Below, in pieces: positions 1 to 8,717 of a DNA stretch of 64,000 bases. The notes under the pieces are model-generated. The model saw only the letters and a program-made list of their open reading frames with translations. It had not been told where the DNA came from and made no database searches. Within the stretch, counting starts at the first letter, position 1; each line of letters starts with the position of its first letter. Source of the stretch: UBA6136 sp044350805 (GTDB taxonomy: Bacteria; Pseudomonadota; Gammaproteobacteria; Methylococcales; Methylococcaceae); the NCBI GenBank assembly GCA_044350805.1, contig JBILGU010000005.1:89122-153121 (forward strand), given 5' to 3'. A program made the position numbers and the translations under genes.

Positions 1-201
1 AAGCTCATGCGCAATGTTCAGTGCGGCCATGACCGCAATGCGCTCGGTGCCGATAATCCGACCACCATCTCGAATTTCCCGGGTCTTCTCATCGAGATAA
101 CGGGCCGCTAGCAACAGCTCATGCTGCTCATCCGCTTCACACGAAACCGGATATTCCTTGCCGAGAATCTGGACCTTAACGGGCGTGGTGGATTCGCTCA
201 T
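1..201 (-). CDS. zapA: Cell division protein ZapA (3' part beyond window)
   Basis: The first 67 residues are present and the gene runs off the left edge. ZapA is a small cytoplasmic protein that binds FtsZ and cross-links Z-ring filaments. The visible part matches the family: a short N-terminal beta segment (VQILGKEYPV), then a helix with the typical LLLAARYLDEKTREIRD stretch and the end motif RIAVMAALNIAHEL. The start ATG (complement of 199-201) is followed by MSESTTPVKV. It is divergent from ygfB across 82 bp, the usual proteobacterial zapA/ygfB arrangement. In relatives the 6S RNA gene lies beyond zapA, outside this window. Confidence 0.9.
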   Translation of the reverse strand, partial: MSESTTPVKVQILGKEYPVSCEADEQHELLLAARYLDEKTREIRDGGRIIGTERIAVMAALNIAHEL

Positions 202-283
202 GACGTCTCTTGCGGATAGGGATTGGGGAGGGGGATCACGGATGTTAGGATAAAGAATTCAGCAAAGGCCGACAAGGTAAGCC

Positions 284-820
284 ATGTCTGTTGATCTCGA
301 TTTTGACACCATCCAGGATCTCATGGTCCGGGGTGAACTCTCTGGGACGGCTGCGGAAGTCCATGGGCATCTCTCGGGCATGCTCTGTATGGACACCACG
401 ACGGACCCCGCCCAATGGCTTGAGGATTTCTTCGGGGAAGAAACGCCCAGGGAAGGCGAATATGACCGTGAAACCTTTGAGGCCCTTTATCGTCAAACCC
501 GTCGACAACTGACGGATACCGACTTCAGCTTCCAGCCGCTTTTGCCGGATGACCAGGAGTCCCTCGATAGTCGTGCCCTTGCCCTGGGCGAATGGTGCCA
601 TGGCTTCCTTCAGGGCCTTGGCTACTCGGGGGAGACCAGCGACTGGCCTGGCGAATCCAGTGAAATCCTGCGCGATTTTCTGGAAATTGTCCGGCTGGAT
701 GCCCAAAGCGCAGAAGAAGCCGACGAAGAAGCGTATGCCGAACTCACTGAATATGTCCGCGTGGGCGTTCAGGTGATCCAAAGTGAGCTAGATGCCGTGA
801 CACCCGAAGGACGACACTGA
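284..820 (+). CDS. ygfB: UPF0149 family protein YgfB
   Basis: A 178-aa UPF0149/YgfB protein, a helical cytoplasmic family normally encoded next to pepP. Visible family features are the acidic composition, the N-terminal segment with AAEVHGHLSGMLC, the central LGEWCHGFLQGLGY stretch and the acidic C-terminal helix with EEAYAELTEYVRVGVQVI. It starts at ATG 284 behind AAGGT and ends 2 bp before pepP, so the two are probably co-transcribed, continuing into ubiH. The molecular role is poorly defined in the family; nothing in this sequence adds to it. Confidence 0.9.
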   Translation: MSVDLDFDTIQDLMVRGELSGTAAEVHGHLSGMLCMDTTTDPAQWLEDFFGEETPREGEYDRETFEALYRQTRRQLTDTDFSFQPLLPDDQESLDSRALALGEWCHGFLQGLGYSGETSDWPGESSEILRDFLEIVRLDAQSAEEADEEAYAELTEYVRVGVQVIQSELDAVTPEGRH

Positions 821-822
821 AA

Positions 823-2145
823 ATGGCCCCTCTTCCCTCCCGCGAATTCAAGGAGCGCCGGCGTCGCCTGATGAAGGCGATGAAAAAGAACAGCATCGCG
901 ATTATCGCGAGTGCCCCGGCCGTGATTCGAAATCGGGATGTTGAATACCCCTTCAGGCAACACAGCGATTTTCATTACCTGACCGGCTTTCACGAACCTG
1001 AAGCCGTCGCAGTTCTGGTGCCTGGCCGAAAGGAAGGTCCCTTTCTTCTCTTTTGCCGTCCCTTCGATCCCGAAAAGGCGATCTGGACAGGCCGCCACGC
1101 AGGGCTAGAGGGCGCGATCGCGGACCACGGTGCCGATGCCGCTTACCCGATCGACACTCTGGAGACGGAACTGCCACGGCTACTTCGCGATTGTGAGCAG
1201 GTCTATTTTCCCATCGGCCAAGATGCAGAACTCGACGAGGCCGTCTTTGGCGCCGTCCGAACCCTTCGCCATGAGGCCCGATCCGGCACGGTCCCTCCCG
1301 GAACCTTCACCGATATCGAGCCCCTGATTCACGAACAGCGCCTGATCAAGTCGCCTCAGGAAATTCGGGTCATGCGAAAAGCCGCCGCGGTTTCGGTCCT
1401 TGGGCATCTTCGGGCGATGCGCACCACCCGACCGGGCCTTTATGAATATGACATCGAGGCCGAGCTCTCGCATGAATTTGCCCGAAACGGCATGCGAACC
1501 CTCGCCTATCCCAGCATCGTCGCCGGTGGGGAGAATGCCTGTGTCCTTCATTACACCGAAAATGATCAGCAGCTCAGGGCGGGTGATCTCCTCCTGATCG
1601 ATGCAGGTGCGGAATACCAAAACTACGCCTCTGACATTACCCGAACCTTTCCCATCAGTGGCAAATTCAGTCCGGCGCAACGTCAGCTTTACGATCTCGT
1701 TCTTGATGCGCAATTGGCCGCGATTGAGACCATTCGCCCCGGAGCCCCATGGAATGCGCCCCATGACACCGCCGTCAGGGTTCTGACGGAGGGACTGGTG
1801 CGATTGGGCCTGCTGAAAGGCAAACCGGCATCCCTGATTCGTTCGGAGGCTTACCGAAAGTTCTACATGCACCGAACCGGCCATTGGCTCGGCATGGATG
1901 TGCATGATGTTGGCGCCTATCGGGTCCAGGGGGACTGGCGGCCACTCAAAGCCGGGATGGTGCTAACCGTCGAGCCGGGACTCTATGTGGCCCCCGGATG
2001 CCCTGATGTGGATCCGGCCTTCCATGGCATCGGCATACGGATTGAAGACGATGTCCTCGTCACCCCTGAGGGATGTGAGGTTCTGACACAGGATCTCCCC
2101 AAACGGGCGCAAGACATCGAAAACCTGATGGCCGCCTTCCGATGA
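823..2145 (+). CDS. pepP: Xaa-Pro aminopeptidase PepP
   Basis: Aminopeptidase P (440 aa, the usual length) removes N-terminal residues that precede proline, using two Mn ions. The N-terminal domain (about 1-170) is followed by the pita-bread catalytic domain. All five metal ligands are visible: D260 and D271 (LLIDAGAEYQNYASDITRTF), H354 (HRTGHWLGMDVHD), E384 (MVLTVEPGLY) and E408 (GIGIRIEDD). It sits between ygfB and ubiH, overlapping ubiH by 4 bp, as in many gammaproteobacteria. The protein is intact and should be cytoplasmic. Confidence 0.95.
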   Translation: MAPLPSREFKERRRRLMKAMKKNSIAIIASAPAVIRNRDVEYPFRQHSDFHYLTGFHEPEAVAVLVPGRKEGPFLLFCRPFDPEKAIWTGRHAGLEGAIADHGADAAYPIDTLETELPRLLRDCEQVYFPIGQDAELDEAVFGAVRTLRHEARSGTVPPGTFTDIEPLIHEQRLIKSPQEIRVMRKAAAVSVLGHLRAMRTTRPGLYEYDIEAELSHEFARNGMRTLAYPSIVAGGENACVLHYTENDQQLRAGDLLLIDAGAEYQNYASDITRTFPISGKFSPAQRQLYDLVLDAQLAAIETIRPGAPWNAPHDTAVRVLTEGLVRLGLLKGKPASLIRSEAYRKFYMHRTGHWLGMDVHDVGAYRVQGDWRPLKAGMVLTVEPGLYVAPGCPDVDPAFHGIGIRIEDDVLVTPEGCEVLTQDLPKRAQDIENLMAAFR

Positions 2146-3335
2146 CGACCGATTTTGATCTCATCATCGTCGGCGGGGGTCTCGTGGGCGGGAGCCTGGC
2201 GCTGGCTCTCCGGGGGACGCCGCTCAAGGTGGCCGTCATCGAGGCACAAACGGAGGCGGAGCGGGCGGTTGCCGCCAGTGGCGATCGCGCTCTCGCGCTC
2301 TCGCGCAACACCGTTCAGGCGCTTCGGGGCCTTGGCGTCTTTGCCGCGGTCGAAGCAGACGCTGCAGCGATCCGACGAATTCACGTTTCCGACCGGGGTC
2401 ACTTCGGAAAAGCACGACTGGATGCCGAGGATCGCGGCGTTGATGCTTTAGGCCATGTCGTCGTCGCCCGAGGACTTGAACAGTCCATTGCAGAGGCCAT
2501 GGCCTCTGAAGAGGCCATTACCGCCTTCCAGCCGGCCCGAATCCTGAGCCTTAAAGCTGGACCTGAGCGTATTTTGGTCTCCCTTCGCTGCGGGGATCAG
2601 GATCACGTCCTCTCCGCACGGCTGGTCGTGGCCGCAGATGGCGGTAACTCGACCGTCCGCTCGCTCCTCGGCATTCCCCAATCGGTCAGGGACTACCAAC
2701 AGACGGCGGTCGTCACCGAAGTCACCACCTCGAAAGACCATCAGGGAACCGCCTTTGAGCGCTTTACCCGCTCCGGCCCGCTGGCGATCCTTCCGTTGGG
2801 TCCCAAGCGTTGCTCTGTGGTCTGGACACTGACCTCCGACGATGCGGCCGAGGTTTTGAGGGAGGGGGATGACGAATTCGTCGCCCAGCTTCAGGATGCT
2901 TTTGGGCACTGGCTTGGGAACTTGGCATTGTCTCGAAAGCCGCAAGGTTTTCCATTAAAGCTGATCCGCGCAGAGCAGATGACAGACGACCGCGTGGTCC
3001 TCATTGGCAATGCCATGCACACCATTCACCCCGTGGCAGGTCAGGGCTTCAATCTGGGGCTTCGGGATGCCGCCGTCCTCGCGGAACGCATCGCGGCTCG
3101 CCATCGGCTGGGAGAAGACATTGGTGATGCGGGTTTTCTTTCGCAGTACGCCGCGGCCCGCAAGGGCGATCTCGCAACAGTCATCCGCTTTACCGATAGC
3201 CTGATTCGGATCTTTTCCAATGAGCTTCCACCCCTGGTCGCCCTTCGCAACCTGGCTCTTTTAACCTTTGACCGTCTGCCTTTCGCCAAAAGGCTTCTGG
3301 CACGCCGGGCCATGGGCTACGGCGGGAGCCGCTGA
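2142..3335 (+). CDS. ubiH: Ubiquinone biosynthesis FAD hydroxylase UbiH
   Basis: A 397-aa FAD-dependent monooxygenase of the UbiH/UbiI/UbiF group, which hydroxylates the aromatic ring during ubiquinone synthesis. The N-terminal Rossmann motif is IIVGGGLVGGSLALAL. The mid-protein DG motif (VVAADGGNSTVRSLLG) and the second FAD motif VVLIGNAMHTIHPVAGQGFNLGLRD are both present, the latter in its UbiH form. Placement after pepP supports UbiH over the other two paralogs, but ring position is inferred from homology only. The ATGA overlap with pepP indicates translational coupling. A hairpin with a T tract 50 bp downstream probably ends the operon. Confidence 0.9.
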   Translation: MTTDFDLIIVGGGLVGGSLALALRGTPLKVAVIEAQTEAERAVAASGDRALALSRNTVQALRGLGVFAAVEADAAAIRRIHVSDRGHFGKARLDAEDRGVDALGHVVVARGLEQSIAEAMASEEAITAFQPARILSLKAGPERILVSLRCGDQDHVLSARLVVAADGGNSTVRSLLGIPQSVRDYQQTAVVTEVTTSKDHQGTAFERFTRSGPLAILPLGPKRCSVVWTLTSDDAAEVLREGDDEFVAQLQDAFGHWLGNLALSRKPQGFPLKLIRAEQMTDDRVVLIGNAMHTIHPVAGQGFNLGLRDAAVLAERIAARHRLGEDIGDAGFLSQYAAARKGDLATVIRFTDSLIRIFSNELPPLVALRNLALLTFDRLPFAKRLLARRAMGYGGSR

Positions 3336-3381
3336 ACCAATCCTCATTTTGGGTGTCTGAGTCTGAGCGTGGGTGCTCAAG

Positions 3382-3404
3382 GGCACCTCAAGGGTGCCGT
3401 TTTT
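3382..3404 (+). terminator. Rho-independent terminator after ubiH
   Basis: The stem GGCACC/GGTGCC has a 5-nt loop (TCAAG) and is followed by G and TTTTT. It lies 47 bp after the ubiH stop. An overlapping alternative stem (GGTGC with GCACC, just upstream) could compete with it. The T tract overlaps the -35 box of the next gene. Confidence 0.6.
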
Positions 3405-3432
3405 GACGGGGTAGTCCCCCCAACCCTATAGT
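3403..3432 (+). promoter_or_regulatory. Sigma-70-type promoter for the 3477 gene
   Basis: TTGACG (3403-3408) and TATAGT (3427-3432) are separated by 18 bp, 44 bp upstream of the ATG at 3477. Close to consensus; the start of transcription is inferred near 3439. Confidence 0.55.
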
Positions 3433-3476
3433 GACGGCCATTCTCTACTGGCATTTCGATTCTTGGTGGTACCGTT

Positions 3477-3950
3477 ATGAAATATGTATTTTGGGCCATG
3501 GGCCTTCTGGCCGTGATGTACTTCATGTCCGCCTTTACACAAAACGCCCGCGGGATCGACGGCTCGAGCCAGAGGTCTGCCGCGAACTCCGTCAAGAAGC
3601 TGAAGCGTTACATGACGACGCAGCAGCAACACATCTTTGAGACGTCCTATGGCGTTCTGGGTGTGATCAAGTCCAAGGAAGGCCCGGATGCATTCCTGCC
3701 TTATGTCGATGGAAAGTCCCCTGAGGAAATCATTGACCTTGCGCGTGCCGAAGTCGCAAAGCGCATCGCGGCGGGTGACCCTGATCTTGTGAAATACGGC
3801 AGCTGGGAAAACCTCGTGGGCCTTGGCGCTGAAAATCAGAGCAAGAACACCGACACCAAGCCCTCATCGGCGCAGCCTCTAAGAAACAGCGAGCGCGCGA
3901 GTCGGACCCTGACGCCAGCGGTAACGCCCGTTTCTCAGCCCGCGCACTGA
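3477..3950 (+). CDS. Small membrane-anchored protein of unknown function
   Basis: A 157-aa protein I do not recognise. It has one N-terminal hydrophobic segment (VFWAMGLLAVMYFMSAF, residues 4-20) that is a signal anchor or uncleaved signal. A basic/glutamine-rich stretch (KKLKRYMTTQQQH) follows, then a small central region with DGKSPEEIIDLARAEVAKRI, and a low-complexity Ser/Thr/Pro tail. It stands alone with its own strong-looking promoter and ends 7 bp from convergent rsmI. The soluble part is probably periplasmic. The same architecture (N-terminal anchor, short domain, Pro-rich tail) recurs at 35197, without obvious sequence identity. Confidence 0.7.
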   Translation: MKYVFWAMGLLAVMYFMSAFTQNARGIDGSSQRSAANSVKKLKRYMTTQQQHIFETSYGVLGVIKSKEGPDAFLPYVDGKSPEEIIDLARAEVAKRIAAGDPDLVKYGSWENLVGLGAENQSKNTDTKPSSAQPLRNSERASRTLTPAVTPVSQPAH

Positions 3951-3957
3951 TCCCGCT

Positions 3958-4854
3958 TTAGGTTTCGCTACTGAGACGCAGTGCCTCCCGGTACAGCGTC
4001 TCACGGCGCTCACCCGTGATCTCGGCTGCCATCTGGCTGGCCGACCGAACCGAAAGCTCTCTTAATAGCACCGTTAGCACTTTGAGGGCCTCTGTTGAAA
4101 TGCCGTCCGCCTTGTCTTTGGGATCATCCCCCTCAACGACCAAGACAAATTCACCCTTCTGCATATCGGCATCACTCTCGACGACCGTTGCAGCCGACCT
4201 AACGGTGGTCGCACAAATCGTTTCAAACCGTTTGGTGAGCTCCCGTCCAATGACCAAGCGCCTCGCGTCGGGGAAGATTTCCGCCAGATCTTTCAATGTC
4301 TCCAGCACTCGGTGCGAGGATTCATAAAAAACCAGCGTTCGAGGGTCTTTGACCAAGGTTTCAAAAAGGGCCTTTCGCGCACCGGATTTACGCGGTGGAA
4401 AGCCTTCAAACGCAAATCGGCTGGAGGGCAATCCGGAAGCGGAGAGGGCAGCAATGAGTGCGCAGGGACCTGGAATGGGCACGATGCGAATGCCTAAGGA
4501 CCGTGCATGAACCACCAGGGGATATCCCGGATCGTTAATGAGCGGGGTCCCGGCATCAGAAACCAGCGCCAGATGTTCACCCTGGAGCATTCTTTCGACC
4601 AGCCGCTCCGAGGTCTTGTCCTCGTTATGGGCATGAAAGGCCACCAAGGGCTTGTCGATCCCGTAGTGATCCAGAAGCTGACGGCTGGTCCGGGTGTCCT
4701 CACACGCAATGCGATCCACCGCCTTGAGGGTCTCAAGGGCGCGAAAGCTCAGATCCCCAAGATTGCCGATGGGTGTTGCGACTAGGTATAGTAGGCCGGC
4801 TTCAGGCCTCTTTTCCGGGCTTCTCGAAGGCCGCCGATCGGGAGAATTCTCCAT
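3958..4854 (-). CDS. rsmI: 16S rRNA (cytidine-1402 2'-O)-methyltransferase RsmI
   Basis: RsmI (298 aa) uses SAM to 2'-O-methylate C1402 in the ribosomal P site. The tetrapyrrole-methylase fold is clear from LVATPIGNLGDLS near the N terminus, ACEDTRTS, and the SAM-site motif SDAGTPLINDPGYPLV. Middle motifs IPGPCALIAALSASGLPS and FYESSHRVLETL also fit. I chose ATG 4854 because it leaves the usual short leader before the conserved start; a longer open frame upstream (to 4977) reads antisense through lpoA's signal peptide and is unlikely. The start codon overlaps that of divergent lpoA by 2 bp. Confidence 0.92.
   Translation of the reverse strand: MENSPDRRPSRSPEKRPEAGLLYLVATPIGNLGDLSFRALETLKAVDRIACEDTRTSRQLLDHYGIDKPLVAFHAHNEDKTSERLVERMLQGEHLALVSDAGTPLINDPGYPLVVHARSLGIRIVPIPGPCALIAALSASGLPSSRFAFEGFPPRKSGARKALFETLVKDPRTLVFYESSHRVLETLKDLAEIFPDARRLVIGRELTKRFETICATTVRSAATVVESDADMQKGEFVLVVEGDDPKDKADGISTEALKVLTVLLRELSVRSASQMAAEITGERRETLYREALRLSSET
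4841..4852. repeat. 12-bp perfect palindrome at the rsmI/lpoA divergent starts
   Basis: GGAGAATTCTCC is a perfect palindrome directly before the lpoA ATG. Read on the other strand it encodes rsmI codons 2-5. It also supplies a GGGAG ribosome-binding site for lpoA. Whether a regulator binds here is unknown. Confidence 0.4.
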
Positions 4855-6682
4855 GTCATTTCGCCGTTGTGTCTTGTTGTGCTGTCTTACCCTGGGATTC
4901 GCCGGGTGCCAGACGGGTCTTTCGAAGTTCACCGCTAATCCGGCGCCGGGCCCTGATCCCGAGGCCGCGGCACTCATCCAATCCGGCGATCTTCAAGGGG
5001 CTCTGGCGCGCTATGAGCGACTGGCCCGAAGCGGCAAGAACCCGGATCACTGGCAACTTGAAGCGGCAGATACGGCGCTTCGTGCAGGAGACACCGGCTA
5101 CGCCCGAAAGACGGTCGGGACCATCGATCCCAAGGCGCTCAGTGCCGCGGATCGCGATCGGCTGGCGCTTCTTGAGAGCCGCCTTGACCTGAATGAAGGC
5201 GATGCCCGAAGCGCCATCGCTCACCTCAACAGTCTAACGGATTCGACTCTTTCCGATGCCGATCAGAAGAATTACAGTCTGCTTCGTGCGTCTGCTCTCA
5301 ACCAACTCGGTGACATGAAAGGCTCGGCTCGCGAACGTCTCACCCTCGGCAAATGGCTCACCAAACCTGAAGATCTCACGCGTAACGATGAGGCCATCTT
5401 CGAGGCCTTAGGACGGCTTCCGGCTCAGCAGCTGGAAGGAGGTCCCCGCGATGATCAGGACATGGCCGGCTGGTTGGCTCTCATGCGAATCATACGGGCG
5501 ACACCCAAAGCGGAAAAACGAAGCGCCCTGGCCGTTTGGCGGGAGCGTTTCCCCAGCCTGAGCGTCAGCCCAAGCTTCCTCGCCAAACATCTTGGAAACG
5601 CGGCCAAGCCGGATCCTTCCCCGGGACCGGCCGGGGTTCCTCCGGCTGAAAGCCGCCCCCAAGGTCCCTTTATTGGCGTCCTTTTGCCTCTCGGAGGGAC
5701 TTACGCCAAAGCCTCCGAGGCCGTTCGCCTGGGTCTTGAGGCCGCTTTTGAAGCGGACAAACGTGAGGGAAAAGCACGGCTGGAATTCGTGGATACCTCG
5801 ACGGGGGATCTCCCTCACCGCCTTACGGAATTGCAACAGGCCGGCGCCGTGGGGTTTATAGGCCCTTTGGTCAAAGACGACCTGACCCAAATTCTGGACA
5901 TCAAGGACCTTCATGTGCCCATGATCGCCTTGAATCAGGTGCCGGGCCCTAGCCCTTCAGGGCTCATCGAATTCGGTCTGACCCCGGAGACGGACGTAGA
6001 ACAGCTCGCCGCTGAAATCTGGTCCGAGGGGGGGCGTACCGCCGTCATCCTGATTCCGCAGACCCCCTTCGGACAGCGCTTGGGACAACACTTTGATCGG
6101 ATCTGGCGGGAAAAGGGCGGTTCGATCCTGGGACAAGTCAGCTTTACCCCCCGAGGCGAGCGCTTGGGCGAAATCAGTCGTGATCTTCCAGCCCTGCCGA
6201 AGGATGGCATCATCCTCATGATTGCCGATCCTGAAGATGCCAGAGCCATCACCCCCAATCTCATGACCGCAACGCAAGTGGCGATCTGGGCCCCAGCTAA
6301 AGTCTACGATGGCCGCGCCGATGCGCCCTCGAATGCGGCCCTGCATAATGTCGGTTTTTGCGACATGCCTTTCCTTCTTGCACCCGAAACCGGTGGGCCC
6401 CTTTCCGCGCAGAGTCTCATGGCCAGGGCACCCGCCGATACGCCCGACGCCGGCCGACTCATTGCCTTTGGTTTGGATGGCTACCGCCTTTTCACCGAAA
6501 CGCGTTCTGGCCTGAGGCCGGATTTCAGTCTCGAAGGCGCGACGGGCATCCTTCGGGTCGGGCAGGATCAAAAAGTCTCTCGACAATTGACCTGTGCCCG
6601 TTTCGAAAAAGCCCTCCCCATCGTTCAGGGGCTTGCGCCCAATGACGCCGCGGCCTCCAAACCTTCACCCGGCGTTTTTTAA
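4853..6682 (+). CDS. lpoA: Penicillin-binding protein activator LpoA (LppC family)
   Basis: A 609-aa outer-membrane lipoprotein that in E. coli activates the peptidoglycan synthase PBP1a. ATG 4853 gives a short lipoprotein signal (MSFRRCVLLCCLTLGFAGC) with the lipidated Cys at residue 19. The N-terminal half is a helical TPR-like region (ALIQSGDLQGALARYERLARSG). From about residue 270 a periplasmic-binding-protein-like LppC domain begins with FIGVLLPLGGTYAKASEAVRLG. It is divergent from rsmI as in other gammaproteobacteria, but the usual next genes (yraN-type) are missing and diaA follows directly. Confidence 0.88.
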   Translation: MSFRRCVLLCCLTLGFAGCQTGLSKFTANPAPGPDPEAAALIQSGDLQGALARYERLARSGKNPDHWQLEAADTALRAGDTGYARKTVGTIDPKALSAADRDRLALLESRLDLNEGDARSAIAHLNSLTDSTLSDADQKNYSLLRASALNQLGDMKGSARERLTLGKWLTKPEDLTRNDEAIFEALGRLPAQQLEGGPRDDQDMAGWLALMRIIRATPKAEKRSALAVWRERFPSLSVSPSFLAKHLGNAAKPDPSPGPAGVPPAESRPQGPFIGVLLPLGGTYAKASEAVRLGLEAAFEADKREGKARLEFVDTSTGDLPHRLTELQQAGAVGFIGPLVKDDLTQILDIKDLHVPMIALNQVPGPSPSGLIEFGLTPETDVEQLAAEIWSEGGRTAVILIPQTPFGQRLGQHFDRIWREKGGSILGQVSFTPRGERLGEISRDLPALPKDGIILMIADPEDARAITPNLMTATQVAIWAPAKVYDGRADAPSNAALHNVGFCDMPFLLAPETGGPLSAQSLMARAPADTPDAGRLIAFGLDGYRLFTETRSGLRPDFSLEGATGILRVGQDQKVSRQLTCARFEKALPIVQGLAPNDAAASKPSPGVF

Positions 6683-6707
6683 CGCCAGCGACCTTTTCAG
6701 GACCTTC

Positions 6708-7295
6708 ATGCCTTATCAAGACCGGATCATTCAACAATTTACGCTCCACCAGGAAGCCATCGAGAACAGTGTCGTTCGATTGTCCGACCGCATCGATCTG
6801 GCCGCCCGTTGCCTTGCGCAATGTCTTTTGAATGACGGCAAAATCCTTTCCTGCGGCAACGGCGGCTCCTCTTCCGAAGCCCAGCATTTTTCCTCCGAAC
6901 TCCTTAATCGTTTTGAGCGCGACCGCCCGGGACTTCCCGCCATCGCGCTGACGGGCGATGTTGCAGCATTGACCTCCATCGCGAACGACTATGAGTTTGA
7001 GGAAATCTTTGCCAAGCCGATCCGGGCCTTGGGTCAGGCGAATGATGTCCTGATGATCTACACCACCAGCGGAAATTCCCGCAATCTTCTTCGGGCCGTC
7101 TCAGCCGCCCATGACAGGGACATGACCATCATTGCCATGACCGGAAAGGACGGCGGACCCCTCTCCCCCTTGCTGCGTGAGAGTGATATCGAGATCCGGG
7201 TTCCCTCCGAATCGACCGCGCGGATTCAGGAGGTCCACCTGGTCGTGACCCATTGCCTGTGTGATCTTATTGACCTCCAGCTTTTTGGAGAATGA
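6708..7295 (+). CDS. diaA: SIS-domain protein, DiaA/GmhA type
   Basis: A 195-aa SIS (sugar isomerase) protein. The SIS fold is shown by ILSCGNGGSSSEAQHFSSELLNRF, then LTGDVAALTSIANDY and DVLMIYTTSGNSRNLLRAV. The family includes DiaA, which binds DnaA and helps its loading at oriC, and GmhA (sedoheptulose-7-phosphate isomerase). Length, the ERDRPGLPAIALTGD stretch and position after lpoA favour DiaA; GmhA is the main alternative. I chose ATG 6708 (MPYQDRIIQQF), preceded by CAGGA, over longer starts inside lpoA. The window also holds a DnaA-box cluster at 13700-13898. Confidence 0.8.
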   Translation: MPYQDRIIQQFTLHQEAIENSVVRLSDRIDLAARCLAQCLLNDGKILSCGNGGSSSEAQHFSSELLNRFERDRPGLPAIALTGDVAALTSIANDYEFEEIFAKPIRALGQANDVLMIYTTSGNSRNLLRAVSAAHDRDMTIIAMTGKDGGPLSPLLRESDIEIRVPSESTARIQEVHLVVTHCLCDLIDLQLFGE

Positions 7296-7299
7296 CCGG

Positions 7300-8706
7300 A
7301 TGCCCTTGAATCCCTCACAGGTGGATGCGCTTGAGGCCATCTTCAGTCCCGAGCGGGTCCTCACCGATCCCGCCGATTGCTGGGTCTATGGCTATGACAA
7401 CAGCAAGATCCAACGGCTTCCCGATGCCGTGGTCTTTCCGCTGAGTCATGAGGAAACCCTTGCTCTGGTCACATTCTGCAACCAGGAAAAAATTCCTTTA
7501 ACCGCTCGCGGCCGCGGAACCGGGACGACCGGGGCCACAGTCCCGCTCCGTCAGGGGATCGTCGCTTCTTTCGAGCGCATGGACCGGATTGTGGAGTTTT
7601 CAAAAGATAACCGCTTCCTCATCGTCGAGCCGGGGATCACCAATCAGGCCGTCCAGGATTTTTTAAGGCCACACGGCTTCTTCTGGCCCCCCGATCCCAC
7701 CAGTGCGGCTTTCTGTAGCATCGGCGGGAATCTCGCCTACAACTCCGCAGGGCCCAAGGCCGTCAAATATGGAACCCCGCGGGAGAATACCCTGGGACTT
7801 CGCGTCATTACCGGCGGCGGCGAAGACCTTCGCCTCGGCGTCTTTACCACGAAGGGCGTTGTCGGCTATGACCTGACGCGCCTGATGATCGGATCGGAAG
7901 GCACCTTGGGAATCATCACGCAAGCCACCCTGAAGCTGACGCCGCTTCCCGGCGATCAGCGAACGGTTCGGGCGGTCTACCGGGATGTTGGCTCTGCAGC
8001 CGAGGCCATTGCCGGCATCATGGCGCAACCTGCGGTCCCTTGTGCCCTTGAATTTATTGACGGCAATGCCATCCGCCTGGTCCGAAAATACTCGACTGTG
8101 GCGCTTCCCGAGGATGCGGGAGCGCTTCTGATGATTGAGGTCGATGGGTTTAGCGAGGCCCTCCCGGTTCAGATTGATAGCATCCGAAAGGCGGCAGAAA
8201 ATCCGGGGCTTTTAAGCTTTGATGTGGCGGAATCCAAGGCCGAGGTCGAAGCCCTTTGGCAGACCCGAAAAGCGCTTTCTCCCACCCTTCGAAAGGCCGC
8301 GCCCAAGAAGATCAATGAAGATGTGGTCGTTCCCGTCACCGAACTTCCGGATCTGATTCGGGGCATCGATGCGCTGTCCAAAACCCATGATCTTTTGATC
8401 GTGAACTTTGGCCACGCCGGCAATGGCAACATCCATGTCAACCTTCTTTATGATCCCGCCAAACCGGGCGAAACCGAAAGGGCCCATCGCTGCCTCGACG
8501 ATCTTTTTTCTCTGGTGCTTTCGCTCCGCGGAACCCTTTCAGGGGAGCATGGCGTTGGGATTGCCAAGAGGGACTTTGTGGACCGCGAACTCGATTCGGG
8601 CACCTTGGACTTGATGCGCGCCATCAAGGCGCAATTTGATCCCAACGACATCTTAAATTTCGGGAAATCCTTTCCGGTCGAAGGGGTTGAGCCCTCGGGA
8701 CACTAA
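7300..8706 (+). CDS. FAD-linked oxidase, GlcD / D-lactate dehydrogenase type
   Basis: A 468-aa flavoprotein of the PCMH/GlcD family that oxidises 2-hydroxy acids (glycolate, D-lactate or D-2-hydroxyglutarate). The FAD-binding half shows LTARGRGTGTTGATVPLRQG and DPTSAAFCSIGGNLAYNSAGP. The C-terminal half has the metal/substrate motif NFGHAGNGNIHVNLLYDP and the family end motif LSGEHGVGIAKRDFV. No GlcE/GlcF subunits lie nearby, so it may act alone as a dehydrogenase feeding quinones. Substrate cannot be told from sequence. ATG 7300 is 5 bp after the diaA stop. Confidence 0.85.
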   Translation: MPLNPSQVDALEAIFSPERVLTDPADCWVYGYDNSKIQRLPDAVVFPLSHEETLALVTFCNQEKIPLTARGRGTGTTGATVPLRQGIVASFERMDRIVEFSKDNRFLIVEPGITNQAVQDFLRPHGFFWPPDPTSAAFCSIGGNLAYNSAGPKAVKYGTPRENTLGLRVITGGGEDLRLGVFTTKGVVGYDLTRLMIGSEGTLGIITQATLKLTPLPGDQRTVRAVYRDVGSAAEAIAGIMAQPAVPCALEFIDGNAIRLVRKYSTVALPEDAGALLMIEVDGFSEALPVQIDSIRKAAENPGLLSFDVAESKAEVEALWQTRKALSPTLRKAAPKKINEDVVVPVTELPDLIRGIDALSKTHDLLIVNFGHAGNGNIHVNLLYDPAKPGETERAHRCLDDLFSLVLSLRGTLSGEHGVGIAKRDFVDRELDSGTLDLMRAIKAQFDPNDILNFGKSFPVEGVEPSGH

Positions 8707-8717
8707 AGACTCTCGCT

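Noticed and set aside
1180..1905. 241-codon minus-strand frame inside pepP
   Set aside because: Antisense to all five pepP metal-ligand codons; no independent support.
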